Assembly (NCBI GenBank): GCA_947648875.1 | Contig: CANSPM010000013.1 | Coordinates: 20,340 to 84,339 of the forward strand | Length of the DNA stretch: 64,000 nucleotides | Source of the DNA: an uncultured Lachnospiraceae bacterium | GTDB lineage: Bacteria > Bacillota > Clostridia > Lachnospirales > Lachnospiraceae | Reading direction: 5' to 3' | Part shown: piece by piece, positions 1 to 8,577 of the stretch | Numbering within the stretch: the first letter of the stretch is position 1 | Layout: every line of letters starts with the position of its first letter | Translations under genes and position numbers: made by a program | Notes under the pieces: generated by a model | Databases searched by the model: none | What the model was told of the DNA's origin: nothing | The model's input: the letters and a program-made list of their open reading frames with translations, nothing else

Positions 1-1191
1 GAAGGTATATACAGGCAGGGGGAGAGCGGAGCGGCGATGTATGTGGTGAGCAGGCTCTACGGCAATGTGTTGATCTGTGCGGCCCAGCCGGGAAGCCATC
101 TGCGGCAAAAGCTGGCAAAGAATACTTTGAGCACTTTCCTGTATTTGCTTTTTGTGGCGCTTGCGGTTATTTTTCTGCTGTATTATCTGGTAAAGAGAAA
201 AGTAACGGACGGGATTCATAATATCATTGAGAATCTGACTGCTATCACCATGGGAAATCTGGACACTGTGGTATCTGTAGGGGGAAACCGGGAATTTGAG
301 GAACTGAGCAGAGGAATCAACGCCATGGTCAGGAGCCTTGTGAACAGTTCCAACCGCATATCCGCCATTATCCAGATCAGCGGGATTCCACTGGCGGCTT
401 TTGAGTACCAGAGCGGGAGGAAGCCGGTGTATGTCACCTCCGGATTTCGGGAAATCATGGAGATTCCTGACAATACGGCTGCCGTCCTCTGCGGCAATTC
501 AGTTGGCTTTGGGGAGTATATCCATAGTGTCACGGCAAACCCCATAGAGGGAGAGAAGGATATCTATCAGATCAGCCAGAAGAGATATGTTCGGATACAT
601 ATGTCGGAGGAACCCGGAAGATGCATCGGCGTTATAACCGACGTATCCCGTGATGTGCTGGAAAAACAACGTATGCAATACGAAAATACCCACGATGCTC
701 TAACGGGTCTGTGCCAGTATCCGTATTTCAGGCAGCAGGCGGGCGAAATACTGCGGGATATGCCTGCCGGGGAAGTCTGCGCTGTGGCCATGCTGGATCT
801 GGACCATTTCAAGTCCATAAATGACACTTACGGACACAATGCGGGAGACCTGTACCTGCGGGGATTTTCCGCAGTCATGCAATCCATGCCAGGGGACCAT
901 TTTCTGACGGCCCGGCGCTCCGGGGACGAATTTTGCATGATGATTTACGGATGTGAGGACAAGAGCCGGATTATTCGTTATCTGAACCTCTTTTATGAGG
1001 CGCTGGGAAAAAAACAGGTCAGTCTGACTGACACACACTCCCGAACCGTGAGCGCCTCCTGCGGATTTGCCTGGACCGCAGACACGGGAAGCGCGATTTC
1101 CGAGCTTCTGGCCCGGGCGGATGAGGCACTTTATGAGATGAAGAGAGGAAAGCGGGGATATTATGTGGAATATGGGACGACGAAAAAGTAA
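1..1191 (+). CDS. Membrane diguanylate cyclase (HAMP, PAS-like, GGDEF), 5' truncated
   Basis: The reading frame is open from base 1, so the gene starts upstream and its extracellular sensor domain is missing. Counting from the first in-window ATG (base 37), residues 33-52 form a transmembrane helix, about 53-105 a HAMP linker and about 108-205 a PAS-like region. The GGDEF domain begins near 217, with DLDHFKSINDTYGH in the metal/substrate region and the active-site loop as SGDEF at 295-299. GGDEF-family proteins make cyclic di-GMP from two GTP, and S in the first position is commonly still active. There is no RxxD inhibitory site at the expected place before SGDEF, so product inhibition may be weak. 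With flagellin and Tad pilus genes in the same window, a role in motility or adhesion switching is possible, but that link is inference. Confidence 0.9.
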   Translation, partial: EGIYRQGESGAAMYVVSRLYGNVLICAAQPGSHLRQKLAKNTLSTFLYLLFVALAVIFLLYYLVKRKVTDGIHNIIENLTAITMGNLDTVVSVGGNREFEELSRGINAMVRSLVNSSNRISAIIQISGIPLAAFEYQSGRKPVYVTSGFREIMEIPDNTAAVLCGNSVGFGEYIHSVTANPIEGEKDIYQISQKRYVRIHMSEEPGRCIGVITDVSRDVLEKQRMQYENTHDALTGLCQYPYFRQQAGEILRDMPAGEVCAVAMLDLDHFKSINDTYGHNAGDLYLRGFSAVMQSMPGDHFLTARRSGDEFCMMIYGCEDKSRIIRYLNLFYEALGKKQVSLTDTHSRTVSASCGFAWTADTGSAISELLARADEALYEMKRGKRGYYVEYGTTKK

Positions 1192-1383
1192 TTTATAAAT
1201 AAACAGGTTTCCAGCAAATCTCTTTTTATGCTATAATATACAAAATGTTCTGCAATTCACAAAATATACTCGTGGTCAATACAGTTTGCCATTATACCCG
1301 GCTCACGAGCGGAAACGATTATAGGGCAACGGCAAATTCTATCGCTAATGAGTATAATTCCCATATAGGACGGACGAAATTGC

Positions 1384-1440
1384 ATATCTTGCCAAAATCA
1401 GGCTTGGTGTAAATCTCCAAACCTGATTTTGGTAAGATAT
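1384..1440. other. Long imperfect hairpin in the leader of the DUF1538 gene
   Basis: Bases 1384-1407 and 1417-1440 are inverted repeats pairing at 22 of 24 positions (one G-U type and one C-A mismatch) around a 9-base loop. No T-run follows, so it is not a simple terminator. It lies 47 bases before the TTG start of the DUF1538 gene. The rest of 1192-1487 is AT-rich and has a TATAAT-like hexamer near 1231 but no further gene. Confidence 0.7.
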
Positions 1441-1487
1441 AGGAACAGAAATCCAAATCACACAGCACGGTAGAAAGGAGAGAGAGC

Positions 1488-3029
1488 TTGAACCCTAAAT
1501 TAAGAGAGAAAACCATGGAATCTCTTTCAGCAGTGCTTCCGATTACAGGAATCGTGCTGCTCATAAGCGTTTTTCTGGTGCCTATGGAATTGGGGAGCCT
1601 GGTTATGTTTGTAGTGGGCGCGGTCATGCTGATTCTGGGAATGGGCTTTTTCCAGCTGGGGGCGGAGATGTCCATGACTCCCATAGGGGAGGGTATAGGT
1701 GTCCAGATCTCCAGGACACGCAGGATTGTGCTGGTACTTTTCATAGGTTTTGTCATGGGAGCTATTATCACCATATCAGAGCCGGATCTACAGGTGCTGG
1801 CGCAGCAGGTGCCCTCCGTGCCCAACCGGGTATTGATTCTTACCGTTGCCGTGGGCGTGGGCCTGTTTCTGGCGCTGGCCATTGTGCGGATCAAGTTTCA
1901 GATTGACCTGTCCAAGATGCTGATTCTCCTGTATGGTCTGCTGATTGGCGCGTCCTTCCTGGTGCCCGGGGACTTTCTGGCGGTGGCCTTTGACTCCGGA
2001 GGCGTCACCACCGGTCCCATGACAGTGCCCTTTATCATGGCCATGGGTATCGGCCTGGCTTCCCGGCGCACAGATAAAAATTCGGCCAGCGACAGTTTCG
2101 GTCTGGTGGCGCTTTCCAGTATCGGTCCCATCCTGGCGGTGCTGGTTCTGGGCTGTTTTTATAAGCCCACGGAGGCGTTGTACCTGGCGGGCGATGTGGC
2201 GGCGGTGGAGACCACAAGAGACGTGGTGAGGGTGTTTGGCACCAGTATTCCCGCCTATGCGCATGAGGTTCTTATTTCGCTCCTTCCCATTGCCGCCGTG
2301 TTTGTGATCTTTCAACTGCTTACCCGGCGCTATCACAGAAGGCAGTTAAAACGGATTGCGGTGGGTCTGGTTTACACCTACATGGGGCTGGTGCTGTTTC
2401 TCTGTGGAGTAAATGTGGGATTTGCCCCTGTGGGGTCCTTTCTGGGAGAGGAACTGGCATCGCTTGCTTTCAACTGGATTCTGGTTCCCATCGGCATGTT
2501 GATCGGTTATTACATAGTGAAAGCGGAGCCCGCTATCCAGGTACTGAATCATCAGGTGGAAAATGTGACGGATGGCGCGGTCTCGGTGAAGGCCATGAAC
2601 CGCTGTATGTCCATCGGCGTGGCCATCAGCGTGGGCCTTGCCATGACGCGGGTTCTCACAGGGCTTTCCATCGCGTGGATTATCATTCCCGGTTATTTGA
2701 TCGCCCTGGTACTGTCGCGCTTTGTACCGAAAATCTTTGTGGGTATAGCCTTTGACTCCGGCGGTGTGGCCAGTGGCCCCATGACCTCCACCTTTCTGTT
2801 GCCCCTCAGCATTGGCACCTGTCAGGCCCTTGGGGGAAACCTGATGACGGATGCTTTCGGCGTAGTGGCGCTGGTGGCGCTCACGCCCCTCATCGCCATA
2901 CAGATTATGGGGATTGTGTATCAGGTCAAAACCAGCGCCATGCAGAAAAAGGCGCTCCAAAATGCCGCGCTTTTGGATGACTGCGATGAGATTATTGATC
3001 TGGAGGAAATGGCTGGGAAGGATGGCTGA
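1488..3029 (+). CDS. DUF1538 family integral membrane protein (possible transporter)
   Basis: A 513-residue polytopic protein built as two homologous halves. Each half carries the same signature, AFDSGGVTTGPMT in the first and AFDSGGVASGPMT in the second, which is the hallmark of DUF1538 proteins. The start is TTG at 1488, preceded by a GAAAGGAG ribosome-binding site; no better ATG lies nearby. The internal duplication with conserved glycine/serine-rich loops suggests a transporter with two inverted or repeated bundles, but the substrate is not known. The next gene encodes a PII-like signalling protein, which implies gating by nitrogen, carbon or nucleotide status, in the manner of AmtB-GlnK; that is inference. 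The C-terminus is short, acidic and cytoplasmic-looking. Confidence 0.88.
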   Translation: MNPKLREKTMESLSAVLPITGIVLLISVFLVPMELGSLVMFVVGAVMLILGMGFFQLGAEMSMTPIGEGIGVQISRTRRIVLVLFIGFVMGAIITISEPDLQVLAQQVPSVPNRVLILTVAVGVGLFLALAIVRIKFQIDLSKMLILLYGLLIGASFLVPGDFLAVAFDSGGVTTGPMTVPFIMAMGIGLASRRTDKNSASDSFGLVALSSIGPILAVLVLGCFYKPTEALYLAGDVAAVETTRDVVRVFGTSIPAYAHEVLISLLPIAAVFVIFQLLTRRYHRRQLKRIAVGLVYTYMGLVLFLCGVNVGFAPVGSFLGEELASLAFNWILVPIGMLIGYYIVKAEPAIQVLNHQVENVTDGAVSVKAMNRCMSIGVAISVGLAMTRVLTGLSIAWIIIPGYLIALVLSRFVPKIFVGIAFDSGGVASGPMTSTFLLPLSIGTCQALGGNLMTDAFGVVALVALTPLIAIQIMGIVYQVKTSAMQKKALQNAALLDDCDEIIDLEEMAGKDG

Positions 3030-3148
3030 CGGCCACCGGGCCGCTCTCTGCAGGGAGTACAGACAGATGGCTGTTCGGAGATTTTCAGCGGGAGTGAGGG
3101 ATAGGATTTTCTAAAGGTGCCCGCCGGGGTGGGCGAATGGAGGATTAA

Positions 3149-3841
3149 ATGGATAATCAGGGAAACAATCTGTCATTTCAGCTGCTTGTGTTGATTACAA
3201 ATCCCAAGCTGGCGGATAAGGCGACAAAGATTTTCCGCAAGAGCACGCTGCCTGTTCAGTACAGGCTGAACGCCGAGGGCACGGCCTCAAGTGAGATCAT
3301 GGATATGCTGGGCCTGGGCAGTATAGACAAATGCGTTTTGATTAGTACGGTCCCCCGACAGTTGGGCGATGCCATGTTGAGCAGGCTGCGGTCCGAACTG
3401 CGTCTGGGAGCGGTAAACAGCGGTATTGCTTTTACCGTGTCTTTAAGCGGCCTGAATAAGCTGCTCCTGCGCATGCTCGTAAAGAGTGAGGAAGAAAGTA
3501 CGCTCCATAATATCAGAAAGGGTGGAAATATTATGTCTGACACAAGATATGTACTGATTGCGGCCACCGTCAATATCGGTTTTAGCGGAGACGTCATGGA
3601 TGCGGCCAAAGCCGCAGGGGCCGGCGGCGGAACCGTGATACACAGCAGATGGATCGGAAATGAGGAGGCGGCCGCCTCCTGGGGATTGAGTATGCAGGAG
3701 GAGAAGGAGATTGTTCTGATCCTGGCCGAAGCGGAGAAGAAAGTGGAGATCATGAGCGGAATCAGCGAGAAATGCGGTATGCGCAGCGAAGCTAAGGGTC
3801 TGGTGATGGCGCTGCCCATCGACGCCGTGATGGGCTTGTAG
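3149..3841 (+). CDS. Tandem PII-like signalling protein
   Basis: A 230-residue soluble protein that appears to contain two PII/ferredoxin-like folds: about residues 5-110, and 131-230, where TRYVLIAATVNIGFSGD opens a typical PII beta strand. The second half has the loop GGGTVIHSRW, which matches the region leading into the T-loop of GlnB/GlnK proteins, followed by the strand EIVLILAEAEKK. PII proteins sense ATP/ADP and 2-oxoglutarate and bind membrane transporters. The gene lies 120 bases after the DUF1538 gene with its own GGAGG site, so the two probably form one operon and a transporter/sensor pair. I saw no tyrosine obviously placed for uridylylation. Confidence 0.78.
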   Translation: MDNQGNNLSFQLLVLITNPKLADKATKIFRKSTLPVQYRLNAEGTASSEIMDMLGLGSIDKCVLISTVPRQLGDAMLSRLRSELRLGAVNSGIAFTVSLSGLNKLLLRMLVKSEEESTLHNIRKGGNIMSDTRYVLIAATVNIGFSGDVMDAAKAAGAGGGTVIHSRWIGNEEAAASWGLSMQEEKEIVLILAEAEKKVEIMSGISEKCGMRSEAKGLVMALPIDAVMGL

Positions 3842-3933
3842 GAATTGCTGTCCGCCTATATGGGAGAAGTCCGCACAGTAGAACTGCCGGATGCACAAAG
3901 ACTGAGCTGCCCGGCAGATAACCGGATGGGGAA

Positions 3934-4794
3934 CTATGAGTTATCCCCCGGGATTTTATTGGGGCGCTTGCCATGAGAAAAAGACAGGCAGTCTCCCGGG
4001 CAGGCTTCTATGCACTTTCCACAGCGTATGCACTCCGGGGAGCGGGAAATCTCGCGAACGGAGAGGGCTACCGGACATGCCCTCTCGCAGGCGCCACAGG
4101 AGGTGCAATTTTGTTTTTCCCAGTGAACCTGAACCAGGCTGAAACGGTTAAACCAGCCATAGATTGCGCCCAGGGGGCACAGATACTGACAAAAGGGGCG
4201 GTAAACTTTCACGGAGAGCAGCAGGAGAAAGAGCAATATTCCCAGCTTCCACAAAAACAATCCGCCGATCTGACCGCGAAGGGACTCGTTGGCAGCCAGC
4301 AGCGGGACGGCGCCAAACAATGTGCCCGAGGGGCAGATGTATTTGCAAAATGCCGGTACCTTGGCGAATCCGCCGAACAGAAAAACAGAGCCAATGCCCG
4401 CGAAGAGAAGCAGAACCGCGTACTTACCGTATTTTAAAATATGGTGCCAAGGCAGTCGTTTCCTTTTACGAAAGACAGGAATTTTATGCAACAGGTCCTG
4501 GGCCAGTCCAAAGGGACAAAGCCACCCGCAGACAAAGCGTCCCAGGAGACTGCCGACCAGAAAGAAAAATCCCAGCATCCCGAAAGGGACCTGAAAGCCC
4601 CGCTGGTTCAGCAGAGCCTGCAACGCCCCCAGGGGGCAGGAAGCGAAGGCGCCGGGGCAGGAATAGCAGTTCAGCCCCGGAACGCAGGCATATTTTAACG
4701 CTCCCTGATAAATTTTTCCGTTCAGATAGCCGTAGGCATACCCGTTTGTGAATATTGTGAAAAATAGCTGCACTGCCAGCCGTATTCTCTTCAT
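3934..4794 (-). CDS. Membrane 4Fe-4S (NapH/polyferredoxin-type) protein
   Basis: A 286-residue membrane protein with several helices and many cysteine clusters: a CPLGALQ loop and CGWLCPFG early on, a KYICPSG loop, FCQYLCPLGAIYGW, and two classical ferredoxin motifs near the C-terminus (CTSCGACERACP, CIRCGKCIEACP). The CxxxCP membrane motifs are typical of NapH/NosR/RdxA-type electron-transfer proteins. The start at 4794 is chosen because GGAGG lies 6 bases upstream; the ATG at 4815 has no such site. It is the last gene of a three-gene minus-strand set with a TlpA-like lipoprotein and a CXXC small protein, so it probably passes electrons across the membrane for a thiol/disulfide or related redox reaction; the partner is unknown. 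Confidence 0.85.
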   Translation of the reverse strand: MKRIRLAVQLFFTIFTNGYAYGYLNGKIYQGALKYACVPGLNCYSCPGAFASCPLGALQALLNQRGFQVPFGMLGFFFLVGSLLGRFVCGWLCPFGLAQDLLHKIPVFRKRKRLPWHHILKYGKYAVLLLFAGIGSVFLFGGFAKVPAFCKYICPSGTLFGAVPLLAANESLRGQIGGLFLWKLGILLFLLLLSVKVYRPFCQYLCPLGAIYGWFNRFSLVQVHWEKQNCTSCGACERACPVALSVREISRSPECIRCGKCIEACPGDCLSFSHGKRPNKIPGDNS

Positions 4795-4825
4795 AACTGC
4801 CTCCGTCCGGATCATTTTAGATAAA

Positions 4826-4978
4826 TTATCCGATTCCGATACACTCCATACAGATCATCACTGCTTTTTTCCATATAACGCCAAACTGTCCCTGTAGGAT
4901 GCCCACGCCCAGGAAGAGGATTCCCGCAAGCACGCCCCATAGCCAGGCAGGGGGCCTATTCCTTTTCCAGAAGCCCAT
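4826..4978 (-). CDS. Small CXXC membrane protein, CD1871A-like
   Basis: A 50-residue protein shorter than usual ORF cut-offs. It starts at ATG 4978, nine bases after a GGGAGG site, and ends with TAA at 4826. The first ten residues are basic and aromatic, a single hydrophobic helix covers about residues 11-30, and the tail reads KKAVMICMECIGIG, so the CMEC motif sits just beyond the membrane segment. This matches the short 'CD1871A family CXXC motif-containing' proteins of Clostridia as I recall them. The gene overlaps the 3' end of the TlpA-like gene by 23 bases and is followed 31 bases later by the polyferredoxin gene, which indicates translational coupling. The likely role is thiol redox exchange at the membrane between the two neighbours, but this is inference. 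Confidence 0.75.
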   Translation of the reverse strand: MGFWKRNRPPAWLWGVLAGILFLGVGILQGQFGVIWKKAVMICMECIGIG

Positions 4979-5546
4979 TGATTTTTTCCTCCCACGCCGA
5001 TTTTTCCATGGAACCCACTACCGTTTCCAGAATAACTCCATTTTCATCTATAAAGAAGGTGGTGGGAACGGCGGCAACATCCGTGAGCAGCGCGTAGTAC
5101 AGGGACTCGTTTAGCAGCAGATGGGGATAATCCGCGCTGGTTTGCTCCACCAGGTCCGCTACATAATCCAAAGTCTTCCGGTCAGTCCCCTCCATTACAT
5201 CGCTGACTACTCCCACAATCCGAAATTCATCAGCCTCATATTCGCCGGCCAGTTCTCCCAGGCCCGGCATCTCCCGCAGGCAGGGATTACAGTAGGTTGC
5301 CCACACATTGATCATGGTGAGCCTGGTCTCCGAAAAAATATCGGAAGAAACGGTGTTACCCTCCATGTCCCGGGCCTCAAAGGCAACGGATACAGAGGCT
5401 TCCCTGTCTTCGGAAGATAATACGTCTTCAACTTCCTGTGTGGGCGTGTTTTCGACAGGATTCCGGGCCGGGGCGTTGGAGCAGCCACTCAGCAAAAGCA
5501 TAGACACGGCCAGCAAAGGCACGCGGCATTTATACGTCTTTTTCAT
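4956..5546 (-). CDS. TlpA/ResA-like thioredoxin-fold lipoprotein
   Basis: A 196-residue protein with a lipoprotein signal (LLLSGC, lipidated cysteine C22), an acidic linker, and a thioredoxin-fold domain from about residue 55. The active site is WATYCNPC with C86 and C89, and a cis-proline loop AAVPTTFFID follows, both expected in the TlpA/ResA/AhpC-TSA group. Such proteins act outside the membrane as thiol-disulfide reductases. The start at 5546 is chosen for its GGAGGG site; the open frame extends further upstream but that part reads through the promoter. It is first in a minus-strand operon with the CXXC small protein and the Fe-S membrane protein. Confidence 0.9.
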   Translation of the reverse strand: MKKTYKCRVPLLAVSMLLLSGCSNAPARNPVENTPTQEVEDVLSSEDREASVSVAFEARDMEGNTVSSDIFSETRLTMINVWATYCNPCLREMPGLGELAGEYEADEFRIVGVVSDVMEGTDRKTLDYVADLVEQTSADYPHLLLNESLYYALLTDVAAVPTTFFIDENGVILETVVGSMEKSAWEEKINGLLEKE

Positions 5547-5618
5547 GATTTTCCCTCCGCTTAAGCTATGGTTTCTGATTCTATTCTCGAAATCGAAATG
5601 CGTATTTCCATAAGCCAT

Positions 5619-5647
5619 ATTATACACAATACAAAAGAGATACACAA
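5619..5647 (-). promoter_or_regulatory. Sigma-A-type promoter of the redox cassette
   Basis: On the minus strand TTGTGT (5647-5642) and TATAAT (5624-5619) are 17 bases apart, about 70 bases before the TlpA-like start codon. Confidence 0.65.
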
Positions 5648-5738
5648 TAAATTTTGCCTTGATTTTTCCGAGTATTAGGAAGAGGGCCGGACGCGCGCAG
5701 AAATGGATTGATTTAATAGCAGAAAAAAGATATAGTAT

Positions 5739-6002
5739 GACTGTGGCTTTGGCAGGTATGACGTAATGCTGGAACCCAGGGATGCGGAAAGGGATGGCGC
5801 CATCATTTCAGAATATAAAGTACAGGGCACAAAAGAAAAGGAGTTGTCAGATACTGTGTCCGAGGCTTTGCGACAGATAGAGGAGAAGGATTACCAGGCG
5901 TTATTGGTGGCAAAAGGGATGCCGAAGGAACGTATCAGAAAATATGGTTTTGCTTTTTGCGGGAAAGAAGTGCTGATTGGAACCGCGAAGGCACAAATGT
6001 AA
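5739..6002 (+). pseudogene. Remnant: C-terminal end of an AAA-ATPase/PD-(D/E)XK nuclease-like protein
   Basis: About 87 residues remain. The stretch GFGRYDVMLEP, then an ...IISEYKV strand, and the tail with YQALLVAKGMP and IRKYGFAFCGKEVLIG match the C-terminal PD-(D/E)XK nuclease domain (DUF1703 type) of the large AAA-ATPase-like family common in gut Firmicutes. The full protein is usually around 500-600 residues, and everything N-terminal is missing here. The frame has a stop just upstream of 5739. The ATG at 5766 lies inside the conserved domain, so it is not a natural start. I regard it as a decayed fragment; what removed the 5' part is not visible. Confidence 0.7.
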
Positions 6003-6581
6003 ACCCGCATCCATTTTTTGGCTGTTGCACATGGTAAGATTGCCTATTGCTCTTTCGAAGGGGATGTGTTATATTAATTCATATTAAGAAACGCTTCCGC
6101 CCGCCCGGACAGTATGGTATTGTCACTTATTTTACGGGGCTGCGGACGGAATATCGGGGCCGTCATTATGATTTGAAAGAATAGGTCAATCTTGGCGCCG
6201 CGTGTAATGCGCAGAAAGAGGAACGGGATGCGATACCGGATTTTTGAACTGGCTGAGAACAGGGACGACGATAGATAGCGCTTGTAGCTGTGGAGACATG
6301 GGTACAAGCGCTGCGTGTGTTGTACCTGTGCGGAGAGGAACAGATCAAGCCTGAGAAAATCGCGGGATACCCGTGACATGACAAAGGGAATTGACAGAGA
6401 CCAGCACCGCATTGGTAAGAGATTACGAATGCGGTACTGGTCTTTTTGCATGCAAAAATGCCGCGACCACAGGGACGGCGTGAAGGGGGGTGATCCCATG
6501 GGACATTGCGACGATGCCCACATGGACGAAAAGGACGGCGCAAAGAAAAACGTATAATCTTTGGAAAGGCGGTAATATATC
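6003..6581. other. Gene-free stretch with a terminator and an unidentified fragment
   Basis: No convincing gene. An in-frame stretch near 6090-6180 could encode about 30 residues ending GRHYDLKE then a stop, with no start or ribosome-binding site; I cannot assign it. A strong terminator lies at 6399-6447. The last 40 bases form the ribosome-binding region of the synthetase gene. Confidence 0.5.
6399..6447 (+). terminator. Rho-independent terminator in the synthetase leader
   Basis: Stem 6399-6413 pairs with 6428-6442 (14 of 15 positions) around a 14-base loop and is followed by TTTTT. It lies 135 bases upstream of the synthetase start and could end an upstream transcript or act as a leader attenuator. 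The T-box core GGTGG-ACCGCG is not recognisable. Confidence 0.75.
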
Positions 6582-8036
6582 ATGCATGGAATATCGGAAG
6601 AAAGAGTCATGAAAGAAACAGTAACAGGGGAAGCAGCCGGCAGGGAAACGGGAAAAAGGGAAACGCCCACAAGGGTATCCGGCTTTTCTCTGGAGGAGAT
6701 CGGACGACAGACGGGAGGAGTAATCCTTATACAAGGCAGTATTTATAAACTCCGGCGAATGAGCGGTTTTGCCTTTGTGCTGCTGCGCACCGGCAGGCAT
6801 GTGATTCAGTGTGTGTACAGTCCGGAATTTTCGCGGTTTCCCGTGGAAGAACTGGTGGAGGAGAGCTGCGTCCGGCTTCGGGCTCTGGTGGCGCAGGAGG
6901 AACGCTCCCGGCTGGGCTGGGAACTGCGGCTGCTGGAACTCCAGGTGCTGTCCGTTCCGGCAGAGCCCATGCCCATCGTAATTAACCAGAAAAAAGTGAA
7001 TACATCCATCGAGAATATGCTGGACTATCGGATGTTGACCTTGCGCAACGAAAAGCAGCGAGCCATCTTTAAGATTCAGGAGGGGATCTGTCAGGGGTTT
7101 CGCGCGTTTTTGCAAAAACAGAATTTTACGGAGATTCATTCCCCCAAGCTGGTGGAGGCGGGCGCGGAGGGAGGGGCCAATATTTTCTCGTTGGACTATT
7201 TTGGTCGGCAGGCGTATCTGGCCCAAAGTCCTCAGTTTTATAAGCAGATGATGGTGGGGGTGTATGAGAGGGTTTATGAGGTGGGCCCGGTGTTTCGGGC
7301 GGAGAAACACGACACCTCCCGGCATTTGAACGAATATACGGGTGTAGACCTTGAGATGGGTTATATAGAGAGTTTTGAGGAAATCATGGAGATGGAGGAG
7401 GAGATGTTACAGGCGGCACTTACGGATCTACAGGCAGCCTGTGCCCGGGAACTGGAGCTGCTGAAAGTCGTCATGCCGCAGTTTGCCACGCAGAGTCGTG
7501 AGACCTGGCCCGTGGAGGTGCCGCCGCAGCAAAGTCATCTGCCCATGGGGCGCATTCCCCGGATTCGCTTCGCGGATGCCAAAGCTCTGGTGGCGCAGTA
7601 TTACCGTCGGCCCATGGGGGAGAAGGAGGATTTTGAGCCGGAGGAAGAAAAACTGCTGTGCCAGTATATCCGGGCGCAGTATGGCAGCGCCTTTGTCTTT
7701 GTGACCCATTACCCCGAGACGAAGCGCCCCTTCTACGCTATGGATAACCCGGAAAATCCGGCGGAGACGATGAGCTTTGACCTGCTCTTTCGGGGGCTGG
7801 AGATCACCACCGGGGGACAGCGCATCCACAGCTATCGGGAGCAGCTTCAGAAGATGGAGAGACGGGGCATGCATCCGGAGGAATTTGCCGACTACCTGCT
7901 GATGCACCGTCACGGCATGCCGCCTCATGGGGGACTGGGGCTGGGACTGGAACGGTTTACCGCTCGGCTGCTGGCCTTTGAAAATGTACGGGAAACCAGC
8001 CTGTTCCCCCGGGATATTCATCGGCTTACCCCCTGA
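6582..8036 (+). CDS. aspS: Aspartate--tRNA(Asp/Asn) ligase, archaeal-type class II
   Basis: A 484-residue class IIb aminoacyl-tRNA synthetase. After about 40 low-complexity residues comes an OB-fold anticodon-binding region (to about residue 140), then the catalytic core. Visible are motif 2 (FRAEKHDTSRHLNEYTGVD) and motif 3 (GLGLGLERFTARLL), plus FDLLFRGLEITTGGQRIH. The short form without a GAD insertion resembles the archaeal/non-discriminating enzyme that charges both tRNA-Asp and tRNA-Asn, with GatCAB completing Asn-tRNA; whether this one is non-discriminating cannot be read directly. ATG 6582 has AGGCGG 11 bases upstream; ATG 6609 is an alternative and would remove nine residues outside the conserved domain. 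Downstream to 8577 there is no gene. Confidence 0.88.
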   Translation: MHGISEERVMKETVTGEAAGRETGKRETPTRVSGFSLEEIGRQTGGVILIQGSIYKLRRMSGFAFVLLRTGRHVIQCVYSPEFSRFPVEELVEESCVRLRALVAQEERSRLGWELRLLELQVLSVPAEPMPIVINQKKVNTSIENMLDYRMLTLRNEKQRAIFKIQEGICQGFRAFLQKQNFTEIHSPKLVEAGAEGGANIFSLDYFGRQAYLAQSPQFYKQMMVGVYERVYEVGPVFRAEKHDTSRHLNEYTGVDLEMGYIESFEEIMEMEEEMLQAALTDLQAACARELELLKVVMPQFATQSRETWPVEVPPQQSHLPMGRIPRIRFADAKALVAQYYRRPMGEKEDFEPEEEKLLCQYIRAQYGSAFVFVTHYPETKRPFYAMDNPENPAETMSFDLLFRGLEITTGGQRIHSYREQLQKMERRGMHPEEFADYLLMHRHGMPPHGGLGLGLERFTARLLAFENVRETSLFPRDIHRLTP

Positions 8037-8577
8037 TGCGGATAAACGGAAGTTCGCCTTGGCTTTCTGCCTCGCCCTCAGAGTTTTAGCGGATTGCTCG
8101 GGTAGAAAAACTTCAAACAATCAAGTTAGTATGTGTTCCGCATATTGGGCTGGTGTTACTTCTGTTTTGTGCTATACGAATAAGGGCTGAACAGGGCAAC
8201 GCAAGGAAGAACCTGTCAAAACGCAGAGCCCTGTGAAGATATGTACCGCAATAAATGGCGGGAACATGAAAAAGGACAATTAAAACGCCTGACGGAACGG
8301 CTTCCACTTACACGCGCAATCTGTTATGGAAAGGCGTCTGGGAAGATGTCTGCTTTTCCGGCGACATTTGTAAGATTCCCGGATCTATGGAGGGTATCCT
8401 TGCGGGAAAAACTATGATACAATGAGTATACAAAAAGCAAGCATAATGGAGTGGACTCAAAAACCGACTTATACGGACGAACGCTGAGATTTTCCGATTC
8501 CCGCGCGATTTATGTCGCGCAATCGGGCGACAGGGGACGGGCCGTTACGTGAGTATAACATTTAAGGGGATGACAGA
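8037..8577. other. Intergenic stretch before the two-component operon
   Basis: No gene supported. A GC-rich hairpin sits at 8495-8525: left arm 8495-8508, right arm 8515-8525, with a three-base CCC bulge and the hexamers GCGCGA/TCGCGC closing a six-base loop. It lies about 50 bases before the response-regulator start and has no T-run. A TACAAT hexamer near 8418 might be a -10 box, but no good -35 is present. Confidence 0.5.

Noticed and set aside
6150..6581. T-box riboswitch upstream of aspS
   Set aside because: A terminator is present, but the conserved GGTGG-ACCGCG core and stem I elements could not be found.
8221..8301. Short coding-like fragment in the gap before the two-component genes
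   Set aside because: About 24 plausible residues (EDMYRNKW...) without start, RBS or recognisable family.
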